Below, piece after piece: positions 1 through 11,700 of a stretch of DNA of 64,000 nt. Numbering within the stretch: position 1 is the stretch's first letter; each line of letters begins with the position of its first letter. Both the position numbers and the translations under genes were made by a program. The notes under the pieces were generated by a model. The model did not search any database. It saw only the letters and a program-made list of their open reading frames with translations, and had not been told where the DNA came from. The stretch is from Amphimedon queenslandica (Eukaryota; Porifera; Demospongiae; Haplosclerida; Niphatidae), in contig NW_003546243.1 of assembly GCF_000090795.2 (NCBI RefSeq), forward strand, positions 616,517-680,516. The letters are read 5' to 3'.

Positions 1-452
1 AAAACATTTTGTTTAAGGAATGGGATGCTAATCACCCTGAGAGGTATGCCGGGATCTTTCACTTTCGTTTCTGGCAATTTGGTGAATGGGTTGATGTTGT
101 TATTGATGACTGGCTCCCCACTCAAGGTGGTAAGCTGATATACAATAAGAGTAAAAGTGGAAATGAGTTTTGGAGTGCACTCTTGGAGAAAGCTTATGCC
201 AAGTAAGAGTAATAATAGTTTAGTAAATTCAGTGTTTGTATTCTTAGTGATGCCTACAACTGTTGATTCTATTAATAGCCTGTATGCTTGTTACTATTAT
301 TAGATTAGCCGGTTCTTATGAGGCATTGAGTGGTGGACTCACTGGTGATGCACTGGTTGATTTCACTGGAGGAGTGACTGAAACAATCACTCTACAGTCT
401 GGTGACCTCGCTGATGATGAAGAGAAAAGAAAACAACTCTTTGATGTACATA

Positions 453-485
<33 letters not shown>

Positions 486-2430
486 ATTGTAGGAATTGAT
501 ACGTGCTCATGAACATCATGCAATGATGTCGTGCTCTATTGAAGTATGTCATTTCAATATATTCTATGATTTTTTATCTCTTCTGATCAATTGCAGGTTA
601 AAGAAGGCGAATCACCAGAAACCAAACTTGACTGTGGTCTGGTAAAAGGCCATGCTTATACAATCACTGATATTAGGAGGGTATGAAAGACTATTGCGTG
701 TGTGTGTGTGTGTGTGTATTAACTGTGTATTTTTGTGTGTAGATGAAGCTTACCAGTGGGCTCAGCTCATTGTTTGGTAATAAAGAGAAACTAATGATGA
801 TTAAAATGAGGAATCCCTGGGGACAGAAGGAATGGAACGGAGCATGGAGTGATGAGTAATGGCAGTCTGTCACTCTCACTCACTTTATCTTCTTATTGTA
901 TAGTTCTGAAGAATGGAAACGTGTTCCAAAGGGCGAGAAAGACAAGATGGACCTTAAAGTTGAAGACGATGGAGAGTTTTGGTAATTTATAAGCACACAC
1001 ACACAACAAACAAATAACATGTATATACATGTGTATTATACTTAATGTAACAATTTCATTCCACTGTACATCAGGATGGAGTTTTCTGATTGGTTGACCT
1101 GGTTCAGTCATTGCAGTATTTGTCGTATAATCAACACCAGCTCATTCAGTTTACAGAAGACATGGCACGATGCTACCTTTCACGGTGAATGGAAAGAAAA
1201 GACTGCTGGAGGCTGCTTTAACCATCCAGATACCTTCACTAATAATCCTCAAGTACATTATAGTAATAATAATCGTATTTTATTATTATTTACTTGTAGT
1301 ATTTATTTACTCTTCGTGAGGAAGAGGAGGTAATGGTTAGTTGCATGCAGAAAGATCCACGTATGTCGAAGAAGGCTAAAACCACTGGAGAGCCTTTACC
1401 TAACTTTCCAATTGGATTCCAAATTGTTAAAGTATGTACATGTCTTTATTAAATATTGAGCACCTGTTCTTGTTCAAAATAGGTTGAAGATAACAGGACC
1501 TTCCGTATTCACTCAATGAACTTCAAAGAGGTCGGGCGTGTGACTTATATAAATCGCCGTAGCAACTTTGGTCGGTTCACGCTGGGTCAGGGACGCTATG
1601 TCATCATACCGTCAACATTTGAGCCGAACCAGGAGAGACAGTTTCTGTTGAGGTTCTTCTCGGAAAGGAACGCTCACCCTGTGTATGTTAGCTTGATTTA
1701 TAAAAGAATTAACTATAGCTCAAACTAATAGTACTTTTAGTTATATTATACTGTATTTTTTAATTATTTCAGTGAATTGAAAAAGGACCACCCCACTCGT
1801 GGTTTCTGTGGTACACTGTTCTGTTGTTGTGTCAAGCCTTACCGTGGCCAAGTCATTGTTCACTTACACAGTGGCCAAGGACTTACTAAACAAGACATGA
1901 GTGGAGCAGGTAAAAATACCAACCACTCTATTGCTTTAATACCAATTCCCTATAATTGCAGGGGCTGATCCATACTGTAAGGTTACATGTGGTGGTAACA
2001 CTGTAGCGACTTCCATTAAAAAAGACACTCTTGACCCTGCTTTTGATACTCAACTTGTCTTCTATGTAAAGAACCCTGAAGACGCTACTGTTAAAGTACA
2101 GGTCAGTATTAATATATAGTGCAGAATGTAGACTCTACAATTTTTAGAGCTTAAATACTTTACATAAAAATTTTTAAAAATGGCAGCATGATATTAAATA
2201 AATTTAGAGGACTAACATAATGAAATTGTGCATCTCTCTCCTCCTTGTAGATATTGAATCATGGTATGATGAGAGATAGGTTCATGGGCCAGGTATCGAC
2301 TACACTCCCAGCAGCTGATGGAGGGAGTGAGAGACGTACCATGAAACTAATGGAGAAAGGAAATGAGGCAGAGACTCAGGGGTCTGTCTCATTCACTATC
2401 AGTCATCATTCTGATCTAAGAGCTATTTAA
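1..2430 (+). CDS. CAPN5-like: Calpain-5/TRA-3-type cysteine protease, C-terminal part (5' cut by window)
   Basis: Calcium-dependent intracellular cysteine protease; the window opens inside the catalytic domain. About ten short exons join in frame (borders such as 202/304, 445/493, 543/598, 680/742). Visible blocks in order: [15 protein letters not shown] and [14 protein letters not shown] of the protease core, then [11 protein letters not shown] with the catalytic His (codon about 651) and [15 protein letters not shown] with the catalytic Asn (codon about 812). The catalytic Cys lies left of the window. A calpain beta-sandwich follows ([21 protein letters not shown], about 1600-1660), then a C2 domain (about 1830-2410: [26 protein letters not shown]). 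A C2 domain in place of a penta-EF-hand domain is the mark of the calpain-5/6 group. The protein ends SDLRAI. Family call is firm; exact orthology to CAPN5 is inferred from memory of that family. Confidence 0.93.
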
Positions 2431-2772
2431 TTTTAATGCATTCTTTTTGATGCTGCTAGACATTAATGAACTGCTTTTCTATACATTCTTTTTTGATTTT
2501 ATATTCACGTTTTGTCACGTGGGTGTGAGGGTGGGTGTGGCAAGGAGTGGCTTAAAGTTAAAGATCACGTGAGCCACAATAATAATTATAATATTCACAT
2601 GGACTTGGAGGGGGGATCGAGAGAATTAGTACATTATTGATTATCTTCAGTGATACTTTGATTCATTTCCCTTAGTCTCAGGTGTAAGACTACCCTCAAC
2701 TAATAATTGTAATAACAGTAAGTCCTTTTTTGAGTTTTTTTTTAATTGAATTGTATTTTTAATCAAAGGGTC
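2431..2772 (+). other. Intergenic spacer, calpain 3' end to WAPL 5' end
   Basis: No coding signal is visible. It is AT-rich with a GTGGGTGTGAGGGTGGGTGTGG stretch near 2520 and must hold the calpain 3' UTR and the WAPL promoter. No clear TATA box or polyadenylation signal was chosen. Confidence 0.5.
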
Positions 2773-5700
2773 ATGTCCACTAGTGGGTCTGAAGCTTCTC
2801 CCTTAAAAGAAAAGAAATCAAAACCCTCAAGTTCTCTTACCTCCCGTGGACATTATGCCTTTCACATCTCCCCCTCTCGTACCATATATCGTCCCCTACC
2901 ACCGAGCAAGTTTAAAGTACCTTCCTCTTCTGTTTCGCTAAAAAGAGGAACTAAGAAAAAGAAGACTTCTAAACTCGACGTTTTTGATTTTCATTCTGAT
3001 GATAGCGACTATGAGTTTGATATGCCAATAGTTGATTATCACTCGCCTATACCGGTCCGTGTAACTGGTGGAACGAGTAAGACCAGTTCGGGATTACATG
3101 TAGGACAGAAAAGAGGCAGAGGGCGTCCAAGGAAGACTCCAAAGGAGCCCTTGGATGAATCCAAAGATGATGATTCAACTGCCAACGAATCTGAACCTAC
3201 CAGTCAGAAACCTGCTGACAGAGGACACTCAAGGAAGACACTCAATGAGTCGACTGAAAGTGAACCTGGCCCCAATGATGAGTCTACTGGGGAACTTACC
3301 CCAGTGGTTAAGAGAGGGAGGGGACGGCCTAGGAAAACACCAAAGTCAACAAACGAATCAACTCCTAACATTTCTATTACAAGTGAACCAGAATCTATTG
3401 GTCAGAAACCGCCTGTTAAGAGAGGGAGGGGCCGACCTAGAAAGACACCAAAATCAACAAACGAGTCCACTCCTAACGTTTCTATTGCAAGTGAACCAGA
3501 ATCTATTGGTCAGAAACCGCCTGTTAAGGGAGGCAGGGGAAGACCTAAAAAGATACGAAAGGAAGCCATGAACGAGTCGACTGCGAGTGAATCAGAACTG
3601 GTTCAAGAGTCTACTGGTACTGAGAGTGAGCCCTCCAGTCAGCAACCACCAGTAGTGAAAAGAGGGAGGGGTCGTCCAAGGAAAACCCCCAAGCCATCAT
3701 CAGCTGTTAGCACTCCTTCGAGTCAGGAACCGGTCGTTAAAAGAGGGAGAGGACGACCGAGGAAAGTGAGGCCTCCTAATGATAGCATTGGGACTGTCAC
3801 ACCATCATCTACTGAACAAAGACCCAGTACAATAGAGACTGGCGATGATGAGGTAAGTCCTACTGGGTATATTAAGCTATTATGCATTCTTCTTGCTGTA
3901 GGCTTGTTTAAAAAGAGATGCAACAGGGGTTGGGGAAGGTTAGTGGCACTGAATGTTTGTATATATTGCATAGACTGCTACATGTACATACAAGTACATG
4001 TAATAATTAGGAACATGTTGTCCATACACTTATTACTGAGTCTGTACTTTCACTTTTAGATATGGAAGAGGAACCAGTTCCTACTATACTAGACAGTTAG
4101 TCTTTCATTATTATGTCTGTAATGCTTGTCTTCTTATAGTAATAGACAAAGAAGAGAAAAGTACACCAGCAAATAATCCATCAACTAAGGCTCAAGATAC
4201 AATGGAGACTACGACTATTGTTATTACGGTTCCTCCTGATCCGACGTCATTCTCATCTTTATACGACGTTCCTGTTGTACCTCCTCCCACGACCACTGAT
4301 TCTGACTTAACTGACACAGAGCAAGAGATTACTAGTAACAGTGTGACTGCTAGCACTCAACCAAAGACCATCCCTGATGGTGAGAGATCTAATGATAATA
4401 CTGAACAAGAAGAAGAAGAAGAAGGTACTAAAGCAATGGAGCCAATGCCTAAAGGAGATGCCTCACTCAGTGAGGAAGCACCACTAGTAGAGGCCTGTAC
4501 TGGTTCTAATGAAGGGGACATTGGATTGACTTCCGACTCTTCTGCTAAGCAAAATACCTCAAGAGCTCTGTCAACTGTTGAACAGACCGAAGGAGCACAG
4601 ACTGAACCAGAAATCCCCGTCAAACCAACTACTCCTGTTAAAAGAACTAGCTCAACTAGTTCAACCGGTTCTACTCCTATTAAAGAGGCTGCTCCAATGA
4701 CTGAAGCAGCCCCTGGTTTGCCAGTCCCATTAGCTAAAAGTACCAGTGATACTTCATCTTACAAGGTCAAGCAGGACTCTGTACAGTACAGTGTTACTCT
4801 ACCTAAGACCAAATCAAATAAGGTTAATAGCAGTGCTACTTAGTTAGGCTGTTTTGTATAAAATAGCATGACATTGGTAGCTTTTCTTTCAGTGCTACTT
4901 TTATCATTTAGCCTGATATTCCAAGTCTTTCAAGATCATTAACGTGGCCAAAAGCTTTAGAAGAGAAACAGAATGACGATGATGTAAGGACACACATTTT
5001 TATACAGTCCACTAATTTATAATTTAATAAAATTTATTAAATTTATATCTGCATCTTTTCCTCTAGTCTACTATAACAGTTCGTAATGTACGTCAGGCCC
5101 ACGAGTGTCTCCAACACGGAGAGAACCTTCGATTCAGAGATGATGTCATTTATCTGTTGGATAGTATGAAAACTGAAGAGCCATTATTAGTTCGCTGCCT
5201 AAGGTAATTGTATGAGTATTCCATTCATTTTGTACATGCATTTATTGAATATTTGTATCAAATATGTTCTATTTTTTGTAGTACGCTCAATTTGGCCGAA
5301 CAGTGTCTGAATGTTGATTTTATGAGACAGATGCGCTCACTTGGTCTGGTTAAGAAGTCACTGCTCCTACTCAAAGATGCACAGACTCATCCAGTGAATA
5401 TAATAATTATTTATTTATTTTCATTTTATTATGTACATGTCTTTAGGCCCTTAAGGTTGCATTGGTAACGCTGTCTTTTGTAATGACTCAAAGTAATGTC
5501 GAACCTTCAGAATTAGACAAGAAATGTACAGGTTATTATAATTACTGTGTCTTCTTCTTTTTTAATAATTATTTATTTATTTTTTAATCATTAAAGAGTT
5601 GCTTGTGATGGCTTTATCAGTCAAGGATCAGTTTTTAGTTTCACCTGCTGGGGAGGAGGAGCCTCCGCCTTTGGAAGGGAAAGCAGCCACTGAGTATAAG

Positions 5701-8534
5701 AAGATAACGGACAAATCTAAGTAATAATAATGATGGAATATGTGCATAATACTATCAAAAGATCAAAGCTTTAACCATTTTTCTGATACATTTGCATGTA
5801 ATTATGTTGCATAGAAAGTTTGAGTTGATTCTGATCAAATTTGAATTTCTTACGAATTTTAAAAGTTGCTCCAAAATCAGGCCGAAGCCCCTGTACTATA
5901 GTACATGGTATTTTGAAAAAATGACTATGAGAGAATTATCCATTTTTTTGTTTTATATCATTTGTAGAGCTTTGCTAAAGAAGTGTTCACCACTACTGAT
6001 ACATGCTAAATATTCTGACTCTAGTAATACTAATGAGACAGTTGACATCTCACTGCAGCCTTCAACATTAAGTGTAAGCTAAGTAAATCCATTCTATAAC
6101 ACATTAACATTAGTGTTTCATGTACAGTTAGGAGAGCTGGCCACTGAGTGTTTCCTGAGTCTAACCTCATCAATGAATACTAGTGTTTCATCATTAAAGG
6201 AAGATCTGAGGACTCTTGGGGCTATTGACGTTATTGCTAACAGAGGTAAAAGGACATCGTTTAATAGCATTATCAAAAACCCATTAGTTCCATTGTCACG
6301 AAATCTGTGACAAGCAAAAAACCCATTAGTTCCATTGTCACGAAATCTGTGACAAGCAAAAAACCCATTAGTTCCATTGTCACGAAATCTGTGACAAGCA
6401 AAAAGTTCATGTGATGTTTATTTAAGCTGATATAAATATGAATTATGAACCTCCTCTTTACTTCTATAGCAATAGCATTAACTAGACAGTGCACTGGGTA
6501 CCTCACCAGTGGCCAAGAAGAGGAGGGAAAAGAAGAAGAAGAGAGAGAAGGAGAAGAGAGAGAAGTTGATGTTCATTTTATGAAGTTGTTCAGGCAACTT
6601 AAACTATTGGAAAATGTAAGTAGTGAATCATATGTACATGCAGTTTATGTGGTATTACTGTATGTGTTAATGGTTAGATTTTGTGTATGAGTAAAGGAAA
6701 CCAGAGTTACCTGACTATGTTTGATGGCTCAATATTTATATCAGAAATATCCAAGTATGTACTACATTGTACAGGATGAATGTGTTATGGAGTCTTAAAT
6801 TTGTTAAGATTTTTAGTACTATTAGGAGATTATCTTATTTCAAAGGATCTCAGCACAAGACATACGTAATTAATGATTTTTATAAGTCCTTTTACCATAT
6901 TGTCATTTGTGAGTAGGTGTATAGTGACTGAGACTCTATTGGGGACTCTGAGAGTGTTTTTAAATATTACTCATGATAATGCTCTCGCTTCATACCGAGT
7001 CGGAGAGCAAGAGAAAATAATTGATTCGATATGCAACTTTACATTCAAGGTAAGGAACACATGTGCTCCACATGCATGGCACATGGTGTTATGAATTCTC
7101 TTGTATCATTAGTTGGCTCAGAGTGTACCGGTTATTCAACAATTTGATATCTTAGTCCTCGTGAGTTTACTTTTAAAAGTTAAAAATAACGCTATACACA
7201 TGTTGATTGCAATCAATATTCTACACGTATGTACAGAGAGTATTATTATTGTCTTTTGTGTGATTTATTTTGTAGTGCTTGTCTCTATTGATTAACCTAC
7301 TGGAGGAGAGCTCCACTAATGTCCAGCACATGTGCTCCGTCTTCATTGATGTTCCTTCTACTAGCAGTAACCCTTACGGGGATATGCTGGCTACTCAAGC
7401 TCTAGTGAAGGTTTGCTGCTAATTCTTCTTCAAAAAATAAAGTTACTATTATCATCATGACTAGTTGTTTTTGACTCATTATGAGAGAGGAGAGTCTGCT
7501 AGTGTTGAAGTCCCCACGCCTACAAAACAAGTCATATCACACGAGTCTCCTGCCAAGTCGCCTAAAGTAATTAGTACTAACTACACTATGGCAATCCAAT
7601 CTTAATGATTTGTATGATGATTTGTATGTAGTTAGATACATATATATGCATGTGGCCTACAAACTGGTTCATTTGTTAGTATTTCGGTGTATTTTATAAT
7701 TTATAGGCTAGAAAAGACTTAACTTCGACTTTTACATCAAGAATGAAGTCGGGCATCCAACCGTGAGTGTATAGACACAGCTACAGCAAACATACTGTTC
7801 TTGGACATTGTACATGTATGTTCTTAATTTTTTGTATCTAGTGTACCCAAGAAAAGGAAGCAAAGAAAGGAAGAGAAGATGGAAGATGATAAAGCTGAAG
7901 ACAGTAAGAATCATCAATCAGTCAATCATTGAGTGTATTCATGAACATAATGTATTCATTCATTTCCTAGAAGAACAGGATGAGGAAGAAGAGGAGGAGG
8001 AAGAGGAGGAGGAGGAGGAAGGGAACATCAGCTTTGATCCACTGATATTCAAACGGGAAGATTTTGATTCTGGTAATTAAGCCTGATTAACACATTACAA
8101 TTATAAATTATTGTACAAATTATTATTATTTTTTCTCTTAGCTTTATCACAAGCAGGGAAGCACATGGAGGACTCCATTATATCATCATATTCAGCTGTA
8201 CTGGTAGCACTATTGATACAGAATGACTCAGTATGTACAATTAATGTGATCCTTGAGCATAATGTGTCTACTCCTGCTAGGAATTCGCTCTCAATGTAAA
8301 GAACAAGTTGCCTGGTGGTAACTTTTCGTCACTTATTAAAGTTCTTAAAGAATTCTTATCATTTATGAACATGGCTGTAAGGAATATATATATATTATTA
8401 TTAATTAATAGCTTTTCATGCCACAAAGTATTATTTCACTTTGTCTATATATTTTTCTGTAGAGCTCTGGTTCCACAAGGTCTGGTTTAGACTCAGTCCA
8501 GAGAATACTGAAGTTTCTATCTGCAATGGATTGA
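2773..8534 (+). CDS. WAPL: WAPL cohesin-release factor with N-terminal AT-hook array
   Basis: WAPL opens the cohesin ring and, with PDS5, releases it from chromatin in the nucleus. The C-terminal half reads as a WAPL domain: RNVRQAHECLQHGENLRFRD (about 5080-5145), LLVRCLSTLNLAEQCLN, SLGLVKKSLLLLKDAQTHP, LATECFLSLTSSMNTS, KEDLRTLGAIDVI, LGTLRVFLNITHDNA, then QAGKHMEDSIISSYSAVLVA and VLKEFLSFMNMASSGSTRSG near the end. The N-terminal exon (to 3852) carries six AT-hooks, and its link to the WAPL domain is supported: exons at about 3900-3940, 4060-4095 and 4139-4821 keep one reading frame into the exon starting PDIPSLSRSLTWPKALEE. I saw no FGF motif of the sort vertebrate WAPL uses for PDS5. Start chosen at MSTSGSEASP (2773); an in-frame ATG at 2746 would add nine residues. 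Length about 1,150 residues. Confidence 0.9.
3107..3775 (+). other. Six AT-hook DNA-binding motifs within the WAPL gene
   Basis: Six copies of a KRGRGRPRKTPK-type motif start near 3107, 3308, 3416, 3527, 3655 and 3736, separated by Ser/Thr/Glu-rich spacers. The fourth is altered (GGRGRPKKIRK). Hooks 2-3 and 3-4 are spaced by an almost identical spacer containing STNESTPN and SEPESIGQKPPVK, so this part arose by internal duplication of about 110 bp. The RGRP core binds the minor groove of AT-rich DNA in HMGA proteins (established for the motif). Confidence 0.92.
5780..5960 (+). repeat. Single copy of the dispersed 187-bp intronic repeat
   Basis: Within a WAPL intron. It shares AAAGTTTGAG-TGATTC, GATCAAATTTGAATTT, AAAGTTGCTCCAAAATC and the core CCTGTACTATAGTACATGG with the arrays at 13630, 30050 and 56626. 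The palindrome is slightly decayed on its right arm. Confidence 0.85.
6275..6403 (+). repeat. Three tandem copies of a 42-bp unit with internal hairpin
   Basis: Near-identical units start at about 6280, 6322 and 6364 inside a WAPL intron. Each contains CCCATTAGTTCCATTG and an inverted repeat TTGTCAC-gaaatct-GTGACAA that could form a 7-bp stem. No coding role is evident. Confidence 0.9.
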
Positions 8535-8793
8535 TAGACTAATATTCACAAGCTCTGCCCTTTTATGATTTACAGATTAACTTCACATAGTATGCTTTTA
8601 TCATAATATCAAAGTTCTCCTTTTAAAAAACATTAAAAACATTAGTCTAGTAGGCGTGGTTTAATGCGATACCCACGCCCATAAAGAAGCTTCTCGCGTA
8701 GTAGATTCAACTCAGTCAGCTCATCTCCTCACTACGCTAGGCTTATTCGTACTTTGTTACAGATTCTACTACGAGAGAAATAGGCTTTCCGTC
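8535..8793 (+). other. Spacer between WAPL and the HERC gene
   Basis: 259 bp with no ORF of note. It must hold the WAPL 3' UTR and the 5' region of the HERC gene; a GC-richer patch (about 8640-8760) with CACGCCCA and CTCGCGTAGTAG is the likelier promoter. No TATA box is visible. Confidence 0.4.
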
Positions 8794-11700
8794 ATGTTTT
8801 GTTGGGGCGAAGCTCACGATGGAGCACTGGGCTTGGACGTGAAGGAAAAATGTGTGATGGAGGCTAGACCAAACACTGCCTTTGGTGACAAAAAGATCAA
8901 GTACATTGGTAAGACTTACTTCAGGCCATGATGCACTTAAACCTTTTACTTGAGAGTGCCTCATACAGCTAGCCTTTGAAAATTAATATATTATACTAAC
9001 TGTGAACATGTGCTTATAAACAATGAGTGATAGGAATGATGGAGAAAGTTTGTTTTATGTATTTTTCTCCAATCGTACCATTTTATTTAAGGATATTTTT
9101 CATTCAATCCTAGCGTCCAGTGTTTCACACACGCTCATATTGTTGGAGTCAGGTTGCCTTTATTCCTGTGGGAGTAACCAGTACGGACAGTTAGGGATTG
9201 AGCAAAAAACGTCATGCATAATGATACCAGGTACTTTAGGATACCAGTACGTATAGTTATTAAAATAATATCCAATAATTAATGATGTCCAATTAACGCA
9301 AAGTATTTGTGTTGCATTTTTCACTTGCAAAATGATCGATTTTATTACCGCCACTGAAAAGAAATATTTATAACGAACATTTTTGTCAGTGTTAGTTCAG
9401 TGGTGATAATGAGTGGAACACTCTACTGACTCTTAGCACTAATGGCAGGAATTCTGCAGCTGCAATGTTCAGCTGCTTCTGTGGTGGTTGCCTTTTGTTT
9501 TATTGAATGAATGACAATATAATGTAGTGAGGTACAGGATAGTTCTGTATAGGTCATTATGTACTCACACTAGCTGCCAAGAATAAATAATTCACTGATA
9601 CTACGATACTACAGTACTCCTAAAAGTTTTACAAAATGGTTCATTTACTATTACACGTAATTTTGCAATAATAATTACATGTAGTTCATTTTAAAAGGTG
9701 TGGCATATAAAATAAGGAATTTAATTTTTGCAAAGAATTATTAATAAAATAATCCAATAATTTATTATTCACGAAATATCATGATTGCTATATGCTGTAA
9801 TGGCTTCTTTTTCTTTCACAGCTCACATTGATACTTTTGATGATACCATCATAACCAGCATTAGCTGTGGAGTGAAGCACAGTTTAGCACTCTCGTCAGA
9901 CGGGTCCTTGTATGCATGGGGAGATAACAGTGAGGGACAGCTCGGACTGAAAACACTACAACCAATATGCAAACCAAGGTATGAACCTAACACCATGCAT
10001 ACTTGTTTTGTGACTGAAAACTTAAAGTAATGGCAGATTATCACTGCATTCTGCTAGTGCATAATAAGGATTTTGTTGTTCTGTTTCATGGACTTATTAG
10101 TGCATATGCTCTACATTGTGATGCTTTATGATAATTTTTGGATTTTTTTAGTATATTGAGTTTGCCATTTGGTCGTCCTGTTGTCCAAGCTGCTTGCGGT
10201 GACCACCACACCTTAGCACTAACACAAGGTACTAGTCCCACCATTTTATAGGAGTAATTCTTCATGCATACATGTATTTTAATAATGCTTGTTTTTTTTA
10301 TTAGATGGTCGTGTTTTTTCTTGGGGTAAGAATACAACCTCTCAGTTGGGACATTCCAAGGGTCTGTCCCGCGTCCTTGCTCCTACTCAGATAACCCACC
10401 TCATATCAACACCAGTTGTTAAGCTTATCTGTGGATCTAATCACAGTGCAGCTCTCACTGTGTCCGGTGGGGTCTTTCTATGGGGAGACAACAGGTACTG
10501 TATAATAATAGTACCTGATTTTATAGTGTTGTGTTTTAATTATGTGTGTAGGCGGGCTCAGTGTGGGTTTGGTCATGTGACAACTAAGATAAGTTATCCA
10601 ACGTTGAATGAGTTTATGGGACGATATGCAGTTTCTCACGTGGCCTGTGGCACTGACCATACTGTATTCCAGGTCCAGGTAAGTTTACTAATAGAGCAAG
10701 GAAAAGTAATATTTTATTTTTCTAACATAATATTCTACATATTCTTTTTCTGTTATAATATTCTACATATTCCCTATTTTTTTTCCTTCGATATTTATTC
10801 TCTTCCTTCTCCTCTAGAGTGGTCACATATATACAGTTGGTTCCAATGAGTATGGTCAGTTGGGGCGTGGTGCTAGAGGCGCGGTCTATTCTCGTCCTGC
10901 TCCAATCATGCAACTGATGACAGTAGTCGTACAGCAAGTGGTCTGTGGCAGGTAAGCATCACACAATAATGAGGACTAGCATTCATTATACAATCTAATT
11001 TTCCTCGTACACCAGTTACACCTGCATGTGAATCTTCCTCTACTTTTCCTCAATAGGTATCACACTACTCTGTTAGCTAAGTACACTGGTGATCTTATTA
11101 CATTTGGTCAAGGGTTGATGGGCCAGTTGGGTAATGGTACTACTTTTAGTTCAGAGCAGTCCATCCCTGTCATGGGTCGCTGGAGCTCCCCCAAGCGCTA
11201 TCTACGTAGCCCAAGACCAGCCAACAGTAATGTTGTTAAAGGTGTTTTTGCTGGTGGTAATCACACTTTTGCTACTATACTTCTACCTGATCAGGAAGAG
11301 GTACACTGAAGGGAGGTTGATATTTGAGAATGATGATGATGGAATAATATTAATTTTTTTATGCACGGGTGGGATATTGAATGCATGATTATTGATTAGG
11401 TAATTGATTAATTATTATTAAGTATAAAACTACATTCATTTATGCTTACCATTTTGAACCATGAATAATGTACATGTACATGTATACATGTAAATGTCAT
11501 ATGCTACATTGTACATGTACTGTACATGTACATGTATTTGTTATTATTTGTAGGATTTACCAGTTGATTTCAGCGACATACAGTCACAAGATGCTCCTTG
11601 TTTCCTCTCACTCGGGACTCTTAAGCAGATGCTTGATCTAGCACGATACACCAATGACTACACTGGTACTCTTCAGACACTCAAAATGTTCTTCTCTTCA

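Noticed and set aside
2431-2772. Possible tRNA or small RNA genes in the intergenic gaps
   Set aside because: No cloverleaf, A/B box pair or snoRNA box pair was convincing by eye in any spacer.
6275-6403. CRISPR-like array (regular direct repeats with dyads)
   Set aside because: The copies are directly tandem with no unique spacers and lie in a eukaryotic intron.
6273-6506. Minus-strand frame with three LLVTDFVTMELMGF repeats
   Set aside because: Produced by the 42-bp tandem intronic repeat; no domain and no support from splice signals.
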